Of a DNA stretch of 64,000 nucleotides, positions 33,240-43,736 are shown piece after piece. Made by a program: the position numbers and the translations under genes. Within the stretch, counting starts at the first letter, position 1; every line of letters starts with the position of its first letter. This stretch comes from Notolepis coatsorum (taxonomy: Eukaryota > Chordata > Actinopteri > Aulopiformes > Paralepididae), in the NCBI GenBank assembly GCA_963971535.1, contig OZ020589.1, forward strand, positions 82,918,860 through 82,982,859. Reading direction: 5' to 3'. Below the pieces are notes generated by a model, which had not been told where the DNA came from, searched no databases, and was given only the letters and a program-made list of their open reading frames with translations.

Positions 33240-35600
33240 CAGAACGGCGGCCTGTCTGGGTGAGTGTTATGTCATTGTTTACATGTTCATAGCTTACGGT
33301 TAGCCGGTCAGTGGCCTGGCGCGGGGTAGCTTAGCTTCTCACGCGCCGCCGGGAGCTCGCTTCTGATCGCGTGCGTCGTTAGATCGGCGTCTCGCGAGCG
33401 GAAGCAATAGCACCCGAACGGTTGGAGCAGCCGTTAGCTTGATGCTATTCTGTTGAACGTGCTTTGATTTTAACATGTTTTACACTCTTGACCACGACGT
33501 CATCCTTGACAGGGGATGTTCGTCGACCCTGCCTGAGCCTAGACGGGGATTGCGTCAACAAAGAGGACTGTAGCGACTGGTGGAGCGGCGACGCTGCCCG
33601 GATCGAACAACACAGGACGGCTGTGTTCTACGGTGTCTTGTGACTGCACTTCGCTGATCTGCGTTCCGGGTAGGTACGGGGTTGGCCAGACCTCATAACA
33701 CGTCTTCTGGTTTTACTTTGCTAAATGTATTGTGAATAACGGTGTTTTTTCCCAAAACGTGTGTTGTTGCAATGCATTTGGGATACGTTGCGGGTTGTGT
33801 GTGAGCTGTTTTTGTCACTGGCAGTTAGCTTCTCCGTGCAGATCGTGATGTATTGATCTGGTTGTTGTGTGAGAAACATCATGGTGTTTATGTGTACCGT
33901 GTACTCACTACTAAGGCAACTAACCTATGAAGCTATGCTTGGTGACAAGTGAGTAAAAGAATGTTCTTTCTCAGACTGTAATGACAATGAACAGTGAGTT
34001 CACACATTAACAGGTTTTCCTGTTTTAACTGGCCGTATTGAGGGTAAAATAGGAGGATTGTGTTTTTCCCCCCCGGTTCCCTGGGGACTTTATCACCTCC
34101 TATCAGACATGTTGTGCATTAATTGTGTCTTTTGTGTGGTAGGGATACGATGTAACTCTTAGCTTGATTGCTGAGGTTGTGCTAAATCTGCTGGAGAGAC
34201 TTATTTCCTAAAGGGAAATTGGTTTGGTTGCTGTCATGTGTGCTTAGCAAGGCCTGTGGTCGATACTAATCAAGAATGATGTATTCTCTCATTGTGAAAA
34301 AAACGGCGTTCCTCTGTTGAGTGTTTTTGCCATTTTTTGTAGGTGATGATGGGTTGTGTGTGTCATGTGACCTACAACTGGGTTGTACTGGCCACAGAAG
34401 CACATGTGTATGTTGGACCGGGGTTCTTAGAGCCTTCTCTATTCTGTGTTTTTCCTTAGTAAAAATCAGATAGCAGGTTAGCTCATGCGCTGTGTGGAGC
34501 TGTGAAACGCTTCATAGAGCTGACTATGACTGTGTCATATTCTCTTTTTGTCGTTACGTCGTATCATGGGTGTGGGGTCGTAAAGGGGTGAACTGGTAAC
34601 CTTTCCTCTCCCCATTGTTCTGTCGGTCAGGGGTACACCCCCTGTCCTTCAAGGTTCCCGTCACGTGGCGGTTCGGCACGTTACGGGGGGGGGGGGGGGG
34701 GGGGGGGGGGAGGGAGTTCCTGGTCCCACGGCCTGGTATATTGGGCGTGTGCACCGCAGGAATTCCCCCGCCATAGAGTACGTCACCGTGCGCATCTCTG
34801 TTGGTAGGACTTCCGTGTGCTGTTCAGGTCCATGTGATGGATCTGTTTTCAGGGGGGGTGGTCAGGGCTCCTCCTCACCAAGCGCCTATTCAGGCCTTCT
34901 GTGAGTTCGGACTCCTTCTTCCATGTGAGGAAGCCTCCATCAGAGTACAGAGCCTTCCTCCTCAGATTGTCAAAGTGAGTGGACCCTCTAGAAGGGTCCT
35001 TTTCTATTGTATGTATATTCGATTCAATTCGTTTATTGAGTGTGTATGGGTTCAGTGCCTCTTCCCCGGAGGCCCTAAAACCAGTTTTTTACATGGCTCG
35101 AGGTGCAATATATTCTTTTCAATCTGTACAGCTCGCGTGGGAAGTCTCTCTGGGGATCCCCGTCTCTTTCCTATGGGAGGGTGGTGGGATGTAAAAATGT
35201 GAACATTTTTTACCCCGGCTGTGTAGACTGGGATACATACTGTTGATGCTTCCTTCTTTCTATTCCAGAAGTGTTGGAGTTAGGGAGTGTCACACCCCTC
35301 TTGTCGTTCCCCTGGGCGCCTTGGGGATTCAATGACAGGTCTAAATAGCCTGTTCATTGATGGGGGTGTGTCCCGACGCACGTATAGTGCTAGCTCGCTG
35401 TAAACAGGCGATTGACTGGCACGCCTTGGTTGCTTGTGGTTGAAACAGCGTTTTTATGAAGCAACTGAGATGGGGGTTTTTCCTCTTCCGGCGACCACAT
35501 CCCATGACCTGGGTGGGTTGTCGACGGATTCTCGTTCATGTCTGGGGGATGATGACGGGATGGATCTGAACATATGTAGTGGGGTCTCACGCCCTTGGGG
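33240..35600 (+). other. DIRS interior, non-coding
   Basis: Mixed GC-rich sequence without a recognisable domain. A short frame at 34811-34975 is bounded by CAG and GTGAGT, like an exon, but matches nothing I know. It could be captured host DNA or the remains of gag. Confidence 0.3.
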
Positions 35601-35909
35601 TGGGCCACCAGGCGCGGTTCGTCCGAACGTCTGGGTGGCGCCTTCTTTTCATGTTAAGATCAACACGCATATCTGCCCTTCTCCTGGAGTAGGCATGTCG
35701 GCGTGGTTAGGGCACGGGACTGGTTCTGGTCACGCTGGTCCAGATCAGTTGAACCCGTTGTCCGCCGGGGATGCAGATCTGCTGTTCTGGTACCCTGAGG
35801 GACTTGGGCTTTTTTCAGGGGGAAAAATGCCAGGTCGGTCTGGGTGTCACAGGGTTAAGCGCTATGGAGACCCTGGTTGGGTATGTTTTTACTCAGCACT
35901 GTCGTCATG

Positions 35910-36028
35910 GCTTACAGCCATGCCATTCTGTACGCTCTCGATCTCGTCGGATCTCGGCCGCTACACAGGTTGGTCCTGGTTAGTACTTGGTTGGGAGACC
36001 GCCGGGGAATACCAGGTACGGTGTGCTT
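35910..36028 (+). ncRNA. 5S rRNA-like segment 1 (pseudogene-like, 119 bp)
   Basis: Starts GCTTACAGCCAT, with GATCTCGTCGGATCTCGG in the middle and GGTTAGTACTTGGTTGGGAG, ACCGC, GGGGAATACCAGG near the end. These correspond in order to the 5' strand, intermediate element and box C of vertebrate 5S rRNA, and the length fits the usual 119-121 nt. The box A region (GCTACACAGGTTGG) is diverged and the 3' end reads GTGTGCTT instead of pairing fully with GCTTAC. It is therefore a 5S-derived sequence, possibly still with some polymerase III promoter character, and not a normal 5S gene. Confidence 0.8.
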
Positions 36029-36688
36029 AGGGGCTGGTTCTCCATTATTTTTCGCTCCTCTCTCACGCATGGCGAAGAGGGGCCTGTGGGGGTGGTTTTT
36101 TGACCTCCTCTGGTGACCCTGTGCTTCCCGTACCGCCAGGCCCGGTCCGAAGTGATGTTTGCGACCCGTAGGCCTGGGTTAACCCTTTTTGGAAACTGAA
36201 ACACTTGTACTGCGGTATAGCCGGTGTATACCCGCAGGTGTGTTTTGGAGTTTTTTCTTGAGGGGTTATAGGAACAACCACCGCATTGGGTAACACCGAG
36301 GTGGTTGATTCCCTGGTGTGTTGGAGCAGTGTCAACTCCCGGGTTCACCGTTTGAGGGTGCCCCTGCACGTTCATGACGTCTGCCAATCGTGTCAGCCTT
36401 CTCTGCCTCGACCCCTCTGGGTGGGGGTTGTTAAATGGAGGCTTGGTCATGCAACACCGCCAGCTTACGCTCCTTCCGCCGGGGCGGCTGTGTTCAGCTG
36501 TCCCCTCTGGCGCCTGTCTCGTCCGCAGTCTCCAGGCTAGGGTTAACAGCCTGTTGCCTGGTTTTTCCCCGGTGCGCTGCCTGCTTCCGTTGGTTAACCT
36601 TTTTTGTGTGCTTACGGCCATGCTGACTGCCTGTTCTGCAGGGTCAGTGTGCCAGGCGGTGTACTATTGGGGGGACGGGGCCCGCTCG

Positions 36689-36792
36689 GCTTACGGCCAT
36701 ACCGACCTGAACACGCCCGATCTCGTCCGATCTCGGAGGCTGGGCAGGTTCTGGCCTGGTTGGTTCCGCCTGGGAATACCAGGTGCAGTAAC
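36689..36792 (+). ncRNA. 5S rRNA-like segment 2 (internally deleted)
   Basis: GCTTACGGCCATACC, then GAACACGCCCGATCTCGTCC and GATCTCGGAGGCTGGGCAGG are closer to vertebrate 5S than segment 1 in the 5' half. The stretch that normally reads TAGTACTTGGATGGGAGACC is deleted to GGTTGGTTCCGCC before TGGGAATACCAGGTGCAGTA. About 16 nt are missing across box C, so it should not work as a 5S promoter. A still shorter piece (CTTACGGCCATGCTGACTGC) is at 36612. Confidence 0.8.
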
Positions 36793-37280
36793 TGAGGGGC
36801 CTTTGTCCGAATACGCTGGCGATGTGGGGGGCGGGGCACTACGTGCCCACCTGGTGGGGTCTTGATGCTGGCATCATGGACTTCTCCGGGCCCCCATTCT
36901 AGGGAGTCCAGTCCTTTTGGTGGGTCTGGGTCTTCCTTCGTGCTCCGCTGCTACGGCCTTGCCACGGGGTTGGGTTTGCCCTTGACCCCGTGATTCTGGG
37001 GGCAGTAACGAGGTTGTTCCTCCGTTCGTTCCCGGGTGGCATGCGGGTTGTGCGTGTGTGTAGTCGTGGGGTCAAGCCACGGTCTGCTCACCCTGTGCGT
37101 TGAGTTGCTTGAGTGCCTCTTCGCACGGTCGGGTCCGTCGCCCTCCCGTGACGTCCCTAATAGGGGGGCTACCCTCCATTAGGGGGGGTCGGGGGGGCTC
37201 GGCCCTCCCTGTTCTGATGGTTTTGGGGGGCTGTCAGCGGGGTGTATTTGTCAGCCAAGTGGCTCCGCTTGGCCTCCCTT

Positions 37281-37376
37281 GTGCAGTAGCGATGCCAAGC
37301 TAAGCCACTAACGATACAGAACGTTAGGTTATGACTATAACCAAGTTCTGTTAGTTAGGGGCGATGCTTGGCATCG
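37281..37376 (+). other. DIRS internal complementary region (ICR)
   Basis: The first 42 nt (37281-37322) are the exact complement of the left element end (32294-32335). The next 54 nt (37323-37376) are the exact complement of the right element end (37558-37611). The join falls at AAC/GTT. In the DIRS model this region templates completion of the ends and forms the circle junction. The right half contains a stem GGTTAT-GACT-ATAACC, a candidate core site for a tyrosine recombinase. Confidence 0.92.
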
Positions 37377-37402
37377 GACGGCCGCTGCAGCCCTTGTCCT
37401 CA

Positions 37403-37567
37403 CCTTGTGGTGAAAGCTTGGGAAGGAGGAGAGCAGGTGACCACACACCTGCTTATGAAGGTAAGCTGATGAGGGGTGTGGTCAGACTAATACTGGTATT
37501 AGAGGTACATTTGTGGTTTATTCAGTACGCGTGCACGTACGCGAGATAGTGCAGTAGCGATGCCAAG
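37403..37567 (-). repeat. DIRS right inverted terminal repeat
   Basis: Complement of 32317-32480, followed by the 44-bp outer right end (37568-37611) that ends in CATAACCTAAC before the flanking GTT. Confidence 0.9.
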
Positions 37568-37714
37568 CATCGCCCCTAACTAACAGAACTTGGTTATAGT
37601 CATAACCTAACGTTAACATTACACAATGAACACATGTCTGGTATGAATAAAAGTACAAAATGCTGAATGATTCCTACTGGGGTTCCTCTCTGCCTCTTGA
37701 CCTGCTTGCATCTG

Positions 37715-38160
37715 AGGTTCCACTGCCTCTGAGTCCACTGCCCATAGGGGTTCCACTGCCTCTGAGTCCACTGCCCATAGGGGTTCCACTGCCTCTGAGT
37801 CCACTGCCCATAGGGGTTACACTGCCTCTGAGTCCACTGCCCATAGGGGTTCCACTGCCTCTCAGTCCACTGCCCATAGGGGTTCCACTGCCTCTCAGTC
37901 CACTGCCCATAGGGGTTCCACTGCCTCTCAGTCCACTGCCCATAGGGGTTCCACTGCCTCTCAGTCCACTGCCCATAGGGATTCCACTGCCCATAGGGGT
38001 TCCACTACCTCTGTGTCCACTGCCCATAGGGGTTCCACTGCCTCTCAGTCCACTGCCCATTGAGGTTCCACTGCCTCTCAGTCCACTGCCCATTGAGGTT
38101 CCACTGCCTCTCAGTCCACTGCCCATTGAGGTTCCACTGCCTCTGAGTCCACTGCCCATA
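37715..38160. repeat. 33-bp minisatellite, about 13 copies
   Basis: The unit begins GGTTCCACTGCCTCTGAGTC and ends CACTGCCCATAGG. One unit (about 37980-38010) is shortened. Because 33 is a multiple of three and the unit lacks stops, both strands are open (PLPLSPLPIGV plus, MGSGLRGSGTP minus). There is no flanking coding context. Confidence 0.95.
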
Positions 38161-38342
38161 TAAATTATGCAATGAATATAATTCTAAATTCCTTTCTGTA
38201 TTGTGAATCATCATCAGATTGATTCTATCTTCCATATAGCGATGGAACAAAGACACCTCTGGACCTCTGAGAAACAGCTCAGAAACTCAGTATCTGAACC
38301 AACTGTTTAGGACCAACACCCCTGTCCTTTTGAGATACTTTT

Positions 38343-38530
38343 ATTCAAGATTCAAGATTGTTTATTGTCATATGCACAGTTAAACAGACAGTTTGCCATA
38401 CAACTTACTTACTTTGCTAGTCCGCCCTTCACACAAAATCACACACTACTTAACTTAAACATATTTAAATACAAGCGAGTGCTAGAAAATAAGGTAAATA
38501 GATAAATATATACAAGGCACAGTGAGTAAC
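38343..38530 (-). mobile_element. LINE 3' end of another family
   Basis: (ATTCAAG)n then ATTGTTTATTGTCATATGCA matches the common inverted 3' terminus of fish LINEs (TGACAATAAACAATCTTGAA in sense). Truncated and without coding. Confidence 0.55.
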
Positions 38531-38602
38531 ATTTTATTGTGCACTATTTGTCTTTCAAGAGTTTCATGGTCCCAGATGTGTTTTTTTTTAACTTTCAGAA
38601 TT

Positions 38603-40566
38603 AGTCAAGTCAAGTCAAGAGTTTTAATTGTCACGGCATACAAGTATACAATGAAATGCGGGTGGTCTTGCCCGCAACGATGTGCAATACAGTGTTACAA
38701 CATATAATAGAATCCAATAAAAAACAACATTGTGCAATAAACAGGTAACAGGTAACATGGTGTGACATCTCGGTATCTGTACATAGTTATTTACAGAGCA
38801 TATAGGACATGCTAGGTAGCTTTGGTAGTGCAATACACTGTTCCTGTTATTCTAATTTAAAGTGGCCTTTCCTTTTGGCCATAAGTGTGCGGCATGAGTG
38901 TGTGCCCGCTCATGTTAAAGTGTTAAGTGGCTGCTAGTGTGTGAGCGTGCACAGCGTGCGTGTCGTGTGTGTGTTCATGTGTGCTTGTGTGTGGATAGTT
39001 CAGTGTTCTGTGGCACTCAATGTTCATTGTTCAGGGCTCTGATGGCCTGGGGGAAGAAGCTGAGCCTAAGCCGCTCTGTCCTAGTAGCTGGGGTTCGCAG
39101 GCGTCTGCCTGACCTCAGCAGCTGGAACAGGCTGTTATTGGGGTGGTGAGGGTCTTTCATTATCCTGCAGGCTCTGGATTTGCACCTCTTGTTGTATAGA
39201 ACCTGCAGGGGAGGTAGTGCAATACCCGTGGTACGCTCGGCTGAGCGCACCACTTTCTGTAGGGCTTTCTTGTCTTGTGCCGTGCTGTTTCCATACCAGG
39301 CAGTGATGTTTCCGGTCAAGATGCTCTCTACAGCTCCTGAGTAGAAGGACTGGAGTATCTTCCCCGATACTCTGAACTTCCTTAACTGTCTCAGGTGGTA
39401 GAGGCGCTGTTTCGCCTTCTTTACTACTGTGTCTATGTGTGTTGACCATGTCAGATCCTCTGAGATGTGGACCCCCAGGTACTTAAAGCTGCTCACCCTG
39501 TCCACGGTAGCCCCGTTAATCATCAGTGGTGTGTGTGTCTCCTGCTGTCCTCTCCTATAATCCACGATCAGCTCCTTGGTTTTACCAATGTTCAGGAGCA
39601 GGCTGTTGTCCTGGCACCAGCGTTCCAGTACCTCAACCTCCTCCCGGTAGGCCTTCTCGTCGTTGTCCGAGATCAGCCCCACCACCACCGTGTCGTCTGC
39701 GAACTTCACTATGGAGTTGGAGCTGAACTTGGCCACACAGTCGTGTGTGTAGAGTGAGTACAGCAGGGGGCTTAGAACACAGCCCTGGGGGGACCCGATG
39801 CTCAGGGTGATGGTGTTGGAGGTCTGACCCCCCACCCTGACCGCCTGGGGTCTTTCACTCAGAAAGTCCAGTACCCAGGCGCTCAGGGCGGAGCTCAGAC
39901 CCAGCTCGATCAGCTTGTCCACCAGTCTGGTGGGGACTATGGTGTTGAACGCTGAGCTGTAGTCAATGAACAACAGTCTTACATAGCCCCCCTTCTGACG
40001 GTCAAGGTGGGAGAGGGTGCTGTGCAGTACCTGGGAGACCGCGTCGTCAGTGGACCTGTTTGTCCTGTATGCAAATTGCATAGGGTCCATATCACTGGGG
40101 AGGGAGGCACAAATGTGGTCCTTGACCAGCCTCTCAAAACATTTCATGACCACAGAGGTGAGTGCCACCGGTCTGTAGTCATTTGGACATGTTGGGGAGG
40201 GTTTCTTCGGTACAGGGATGATGGTAGACATGTTGAAGCAGGCAGGGACCACCGACTCCGCCAGGGATTGATTAAATATGGCGGTGAACACTGGGGCAAG
40301 CTGGTTGGCACAGGACTTAAGTATGCGTCCTGTTATACCATCTGGGCCAGCAGCCTTCCTGGTGTTCACCTGCATAAATGCTCTTCTCACACTGTGTACC
40401 GTCAATGAGAGAGCGTCCCCCCCCCGCGGATGCCCCCCCCCCCCCTCCACAACAGCCGGCGCACCAGTGACGTCACTAGCCGTTGGGCTAGCAGTGCCAC
40501 TGTTTGCACCAAACCGTGCATAGAAGGTGTTGAGCTGGTCCGCAAGGGAGGCGTATTCAAACATAT
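38603..40566 (-). mobile_element. LINE-C, 5'-truncated copy with an intact RT frame
   Basis: The 3' tail (CAAGT)n lies at 38603-38622, followed (reading minus) by the 3' UTR and a long RT frame up to the truncation at about 40566. It is the same family or sister of the LINE at 50583-53835; the proteins align through most of the RT. Confidence 0.85.
39017..40566 (-). CDS. LINE-C reverse transcriptase, N-terminally truncated, frame open
   Basis: The frame is open for about 516 codons with no stop. It starts where LADQLNTFYARF is recognisable (the linker between endonuclease and RT), so no native start codon exists. RT landmarks in order: [76 protein letters not shown] (motif A, catalytic D), [33 protein letters not shown] (FADD catalytic box), LLLNIGKTKELIVDYRR and [17 protein letters not shown]. 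The C-terminal region ends FFPQAIRALNNEH. The endonuclease is missing. The open frame points to a fairly recent insertion. It cannot mobilise itself. Confidence 0.85.
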
Positions 40567-41251
40567 TCAAATATCATGCCAGATAATACATCAAACATAA
40601 ATATTGCCTTTAAATCATAGTATATAATTTAGGTATATTTGAATAATAATTAGCCACATATTTAGGAACTTCATAATATTAAACAAATCAAAACATACAT
40701 ATAAACACAAATGCATCTGTCTTAAACATAGTAAAGAAAACACTGGGACTTACATTAAACAAAGTTCAACAGACGCATGGCAGACATCTGGCAACACACA
40801 GCAAACTCACAGGCCTGCTGTGCATGTGTTGAAGACAAGTAATGGGAGGAAGTGAAGGAGGAAGTGAGGTCAGTGCTACCGCAGGTGCCACTGAACACCT
40901 TGTGGTGGTGTCTCCTTGTGGAGCGGAGGGGAAGTGTACCTTGCAGTTTGTCACACATTAGTTCGCTCTAGGCGATCGCAATTCTCAAACGTGTCCTTCT
41001 CACTGCTACTCACAAAAGAGTACCTAGTTATTTTGGGGACTGTGAGCCCCCACTCTGGGGTCTGTAATAGCTGGCCCATGTTTATAAGGTAGGCGATACT
41101 GCCACCTGGCGGATTTAGATCGCCATTGCAATTCCAACGTTATGCCAGGAGGCTCCGGGGGACTGTTTAGAACGGGGATCAAAGAAAAAAGATCAAAGGA
41201 TCTAAAAACGAGTTTACTCGTGATTGGCGCTGAATGAGTTAATGTTCCGGG
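40567..41251. other. Unassigned DNA, with a piggyBac-like right end
   Basis: No gene. Near 41210-41242 the sequence AACGAGTTTACTCGTGATTG followed by GCGCTGAATGAG and TTAA resembles the palindrome-bearing right ends of the two TTAA elements, but no left end was found. Confidence 0.3.
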
Positions 41252-41833
41252 CAGTGTTGTATTACTCGAGTCCGACTTGAGTCCTGCTTTTCAGGACTCA
41301 TGACTCGACTTGGACTTGAGCACTGATGACTCAGACTTGGACTTGGACTTGAGCATTGACTGCATTCGGACTCAGGTGCAGACTCGGACTCGGACTTGTT
41401 AATTGATAAATACAGTTGTAATAGGCCTTAATAATTTGGCATAAGATATTGATGGCTATATTAATACCATAAGATTATTTAATTTTGTACAAGGGCAGAC
41501 AGGTGTGTTCCACCTACATGCGGATTCACCTTGATACCCTCATGTTCAGTACTTAGGATGCCTAAAGAGACTTTCAACCTTGATGACTTGTGTCTAGGAA
41601 ATATATGATCATGTATAGGAAGTACGTGGTCATACCAGTGGCGTGGGGGAGCCCCGGAGCTTAGGGGGCCCGCCCGCACTGCAGGCTATCCTCTTAGATT
41701 TCGTAACGTGGGAACAGGGCCCCCCCCCCCATCCCTGCTATGTTGCTAGGTACCCCGTCCGCCTCTATGCTTTTATCCAACACGTTCATGTTTCCGGATC
41801 CCGTTTTGCGCTCTGATTGGCCACTGACCTACG

Positions 41834-43669
41834 TGTAGCAGTCTGAAAAATATTGTATATTATTCAGGACTGCTGACTGATGTTTTATATCCCTTTTGTA
41901 CACAAAGACATTCTAACTAGTTTCATTGATACTCACACGAACAATGACACAAGCGTCCCCTTAATAAGAGCACTGGAATATGGATTATAAATGACAGTAC
42001 TGGATCATATTCTACAATGCGTCTCCCCTTGTGACTGGCAGGCGGGACCAGCAGGGGGCGGTAGCAGGCAGAGAGTGGCGGAGAGAGTTGGGAGGTGATA
42101 TATGGAGGAGGCAAGCGAAAGCCGTTCTCTTCGGCAGTGACCTTGGACAATGAGTAGTCGCAGCTAACGGGGGCTCTGGAGAGCCCTGTTGCTGACGTTA
42201 TGCCAGAGGGCCCCGTGAGATAGCAACGGGTGATAACAAGTACTGGCTAGTGGACACGATATCCTAGCAGTACCAGCGATAGTATATGAACAATTTGCAG
42301 AGCCAGGCACTAGCAATCGGGTTATGATAGTTACTGTGTGCGGTATAAGTAACGTGCGGTTAACCAAGTATCCAAGTCTTTAACCACCGAGTTATAGTAG
42401 TTACAGTGTGCGGTATAGAGTGCACGCACCAGGACGAGCGTGGGCCAACAACCATTCTGCTCTGGCTGACTTCGACCAGACCTGCACCCGGCTGCCTGCA
42501 TTCAGCCTGCTCCGGTGGACTTCACTCAGACCTGCATCAGGCTGCCTGCGGCTTACGGGAGTTCCTCCCATCCAGCAGGGGTCGACATCGCTCAGCACAC
42601 GCTCTCAGCCGGCGCTGCCTCTCTGCCCAGCTCCGCCTGCTAACATCCTCGCCGAGAGCGTTCGACGCCATCTTGCCTCCCGGACAACAGTGGAGTGGCT
42701 AGGCGGCCATTTCGGATGAGTACAAATGAGCATTGATGCTCCCGATTCCTTATACAATACACAGTGTGGTGCAGCCTGCGGGCGAAAGTAACGTTGCTAC
42801 TACCATTCCATAGGGGTACCCCGAACAATATATGCCGGCATTAAGATAGGACTTTACTGGTATTTTGTGGGCTCACTCTTTTGTTTCATTCCTTTTCTTT
42901 GAGCGTGATAAGGTGTGTGTTTCATAATATTTCCCGTTCAGTGAATCCTTCTATTTTCCTCCCCTATGTTCCCCCTTCCTTCCCCATATTACCGACCTGG
43001 AGCAGTATATGTAATCCCTTAGAGAAGGTAGATACTGTGTTCAGCCCAGACGTGGGCAGCACTTAGTCTGGGTACCGTGAGAGCACTTGGTGCCTGGGTG
43101 TAATTATATAATTGATTTATGCCAGTGTAATTATTGTGTGTTGATACCCATGGTGCAATAATCACCAGACGTAGCATTGTTGTAACTAGGCCATGTTACA
43201 ATAACACTCATCCAGAACGGGAGCACTGTGTGTGTGTCTTTTATTGAGCCTAACCCTAACCCTAACCCTTTGATGCGGGTAATATATCCATTATTAACCC
43301 CTTCCTATTCAACCTTCCATTTCCCACTGTAAGGTTTCTGGTGTTACTGAGGGAGGGTACTGCTTGCGGGGGGAACCAAGTTATTTCTTTACCATCCAGT
43401 CATTAGGTGTGGGGGGGGCTAAGGAGACAATTGTGGAGGGTGAGGGTGTGTTGGGGAGTACTGCTGACTGCCCAAGAGAGAGGGAGGAAGACCAGAGTAC
43501 CGGACCAGGTTTGTAAATCCTGGGCCTCATACACTCCCACTGCCAGCCTCCAGTTGACGCTCTGGACCCCAAAGACGGAGGTGCAGCTGGCCAGAGTGCT
43601 ACTGTGTCTCGCTACCTAGTGACCGTGCACCACAGTTCCCACGAAGCAGGGATAATCCACCCTGCTACA
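41834..43669 (+). repeat. Ty3-type 5' LTR (1836 bp)
   Basis: TGTAGCAG...CTGCTACA ends. The sequence is nearly the same as the two parts of the 3' LTR. Differences include a block of about 20 bp (near 42258-42280) missing from the 3' copy, and one extra CCCTAA unit at 43252-43269. It contains ATTATATAATTG as a possible TATA-like site near 43103. It is long for a Ty3 LTR. Confidence 0.92.
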
Positions 43670-43671
43670 TT

Positions 43672-43689
43672 TGGCATCACGAACAGGAT
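43672..43689 (+). other. Primer-binding site
   Basis: TGGCATCACGAACAGGAT starts two bases after the LTR end; TGG pairs with the CCA of a tRNA 3' end. I cannot say which tRNA. Confidence 0.6.
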
Positions 43690-43736
43690 CAACATCCTAC
43701 TCCACTCCTTCGTAAGTGACGACCAAGAGACCTAAG

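Larger units (their letters stand above)
32294..37611 (+). mobile_element. DIRS-type retrotransposon, non-autonomous, termini complete (5.3 kb)
   Basis: Inverted terminal repeats lie at 32317-32480 and 37403-37567. Beyond them are unique outer ends of 23 bp (left) and 44 bp (right). An internal complementary region at 37281-37376 is the exact complement of the right end joined to the left end. GTT stands at the left start (32294-32296), in the ICR (37323-37325) and right after the element (37612-37614). This is the split-ITR layout known for DIRS1-type elements, which replicate via a circle and integrate with a tyrosine recombinase. No RT, RNase H, methyltransferase or recombinase frame could be found, so it would need helper proteins. 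The interior holds two 5S-like segments and a 26-28-base G run (34684-34711). Confidence 0.85.

Noticed and set aside
35910-36028. Functional 5S rRNA gene
   Set aside because: Box A is diverged, the ends do not pair properly and no T-run terminator follows directly; better read as a 5S-derived segment.
35980-36865. Long overlapping frames on both strands as genes
   Set aside because: High GC leaves several phases open; no domain, and they run across the 5S-like segments.
37660-38163. CRISPR-like array of 33-bp units
   Set aside because: Units are head-to-tail with no unique spacers; this is a minisatellite in a vertebrate-type genome.
41210-41242. Third piggyBac-like element
   Set aside because: Only a right-end-like palindrome and TTAA; no left end found.
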